This document shows, piece by piece, positions 6,649 to 6,650 of a DNA stretch of 6,650 nucleotides. The stretch is from positions 1-6,650 of the forward strand of contig JBHHVZ010000126.1 in NCBI GenBank assembly GCA_046756245.1, in the 5' to 3' direction. A program made the position numbers and the translations under genes. The notes beneath the pieces are model-generated. The model was not told the DNA's origin. It worked only from the letters and a program-made list of their open reading frames with translations, and searched no databases. The DNA comes from G021776435 sp046756245. GTDB lineage: Bacteria > Pseudomonadota > Alphaproteobacteria > Caulobacterales > Parvularculaceae. The number at the start of each line of letters is the position of its first letter. Position 1 is the stretch's first letter.

Positions 6649-6650
6649 GT

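Overview
This window looks like chromosomal DNA from a GC-rich alphaproteobacterium. The evidence is strong G/C bias at third codon positions, an alphaproteobacterial-style block of DUF1285 protein, CoA pyrophosphatase and CCA-adding enzyme next to a MoxR/DUF58 pair, and intergenic palindromes of the kind common in that class. The genus cannot be fixed from this sequence. By content this is mainly a housekeeping region. I see no CRISPR array, tRNA, rRNA, transposase, phage gene or toxin-antitoxin pair, and no convincing new multi-gene system. The items worth a second look are mostly non-coding.

Layout. On the minus strand, reading leftwards from 1536, lie a complete MoxR-family AAA+ ATPase and, 24 nt downstream, the first 176 codons of a DUF58 protein that runs off the left edge. 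This is the usual head of a MoxR-DUF58 envelope-linked operon. A 436-nt gene-free gap (1537-1972) follows, rich in inverted repeats, including one segment that can pair with either of two partners. On the plus strand come a full-length 67K-type signal peptide peptidase, sppA (1973-3877), with both catalytic residues, and a textbook intrinsic terminator (3904-3938). Next is a tight three-gene plus-strand operon: a DUF1285 protein (3939-4511), a CoA-pyrophosphatase-type NUDIX hydrolase (4518-5183) and a CCA-adding tRNA nucleotidyltransferase (5180-6412). The tail (6413-6650) has no gene but holds three distinct inverted repeats, the last ending in a T-run.

How the genes relate. MoxR and DUF58 proteins are thought to act as an ATPase chaperone and its vWA-like partner. 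SppA is an inner-membrane protease that removes leftover signal peptides. The DUF1285/NUDIX/CCA trio is tightly packed (6-nt gap, then a 4-nt ATGA overlap) and is probably translated from one message. NUDIX and CCA act on CoA-type nucleotides and tRNA 3' ends; DUF1285 has no known function. The oddest arrangement is that the sppA terminator ends exactly where the DUF1285 reading frame begins, leaving no room for a ribosome binding site or an ordinary promoter.
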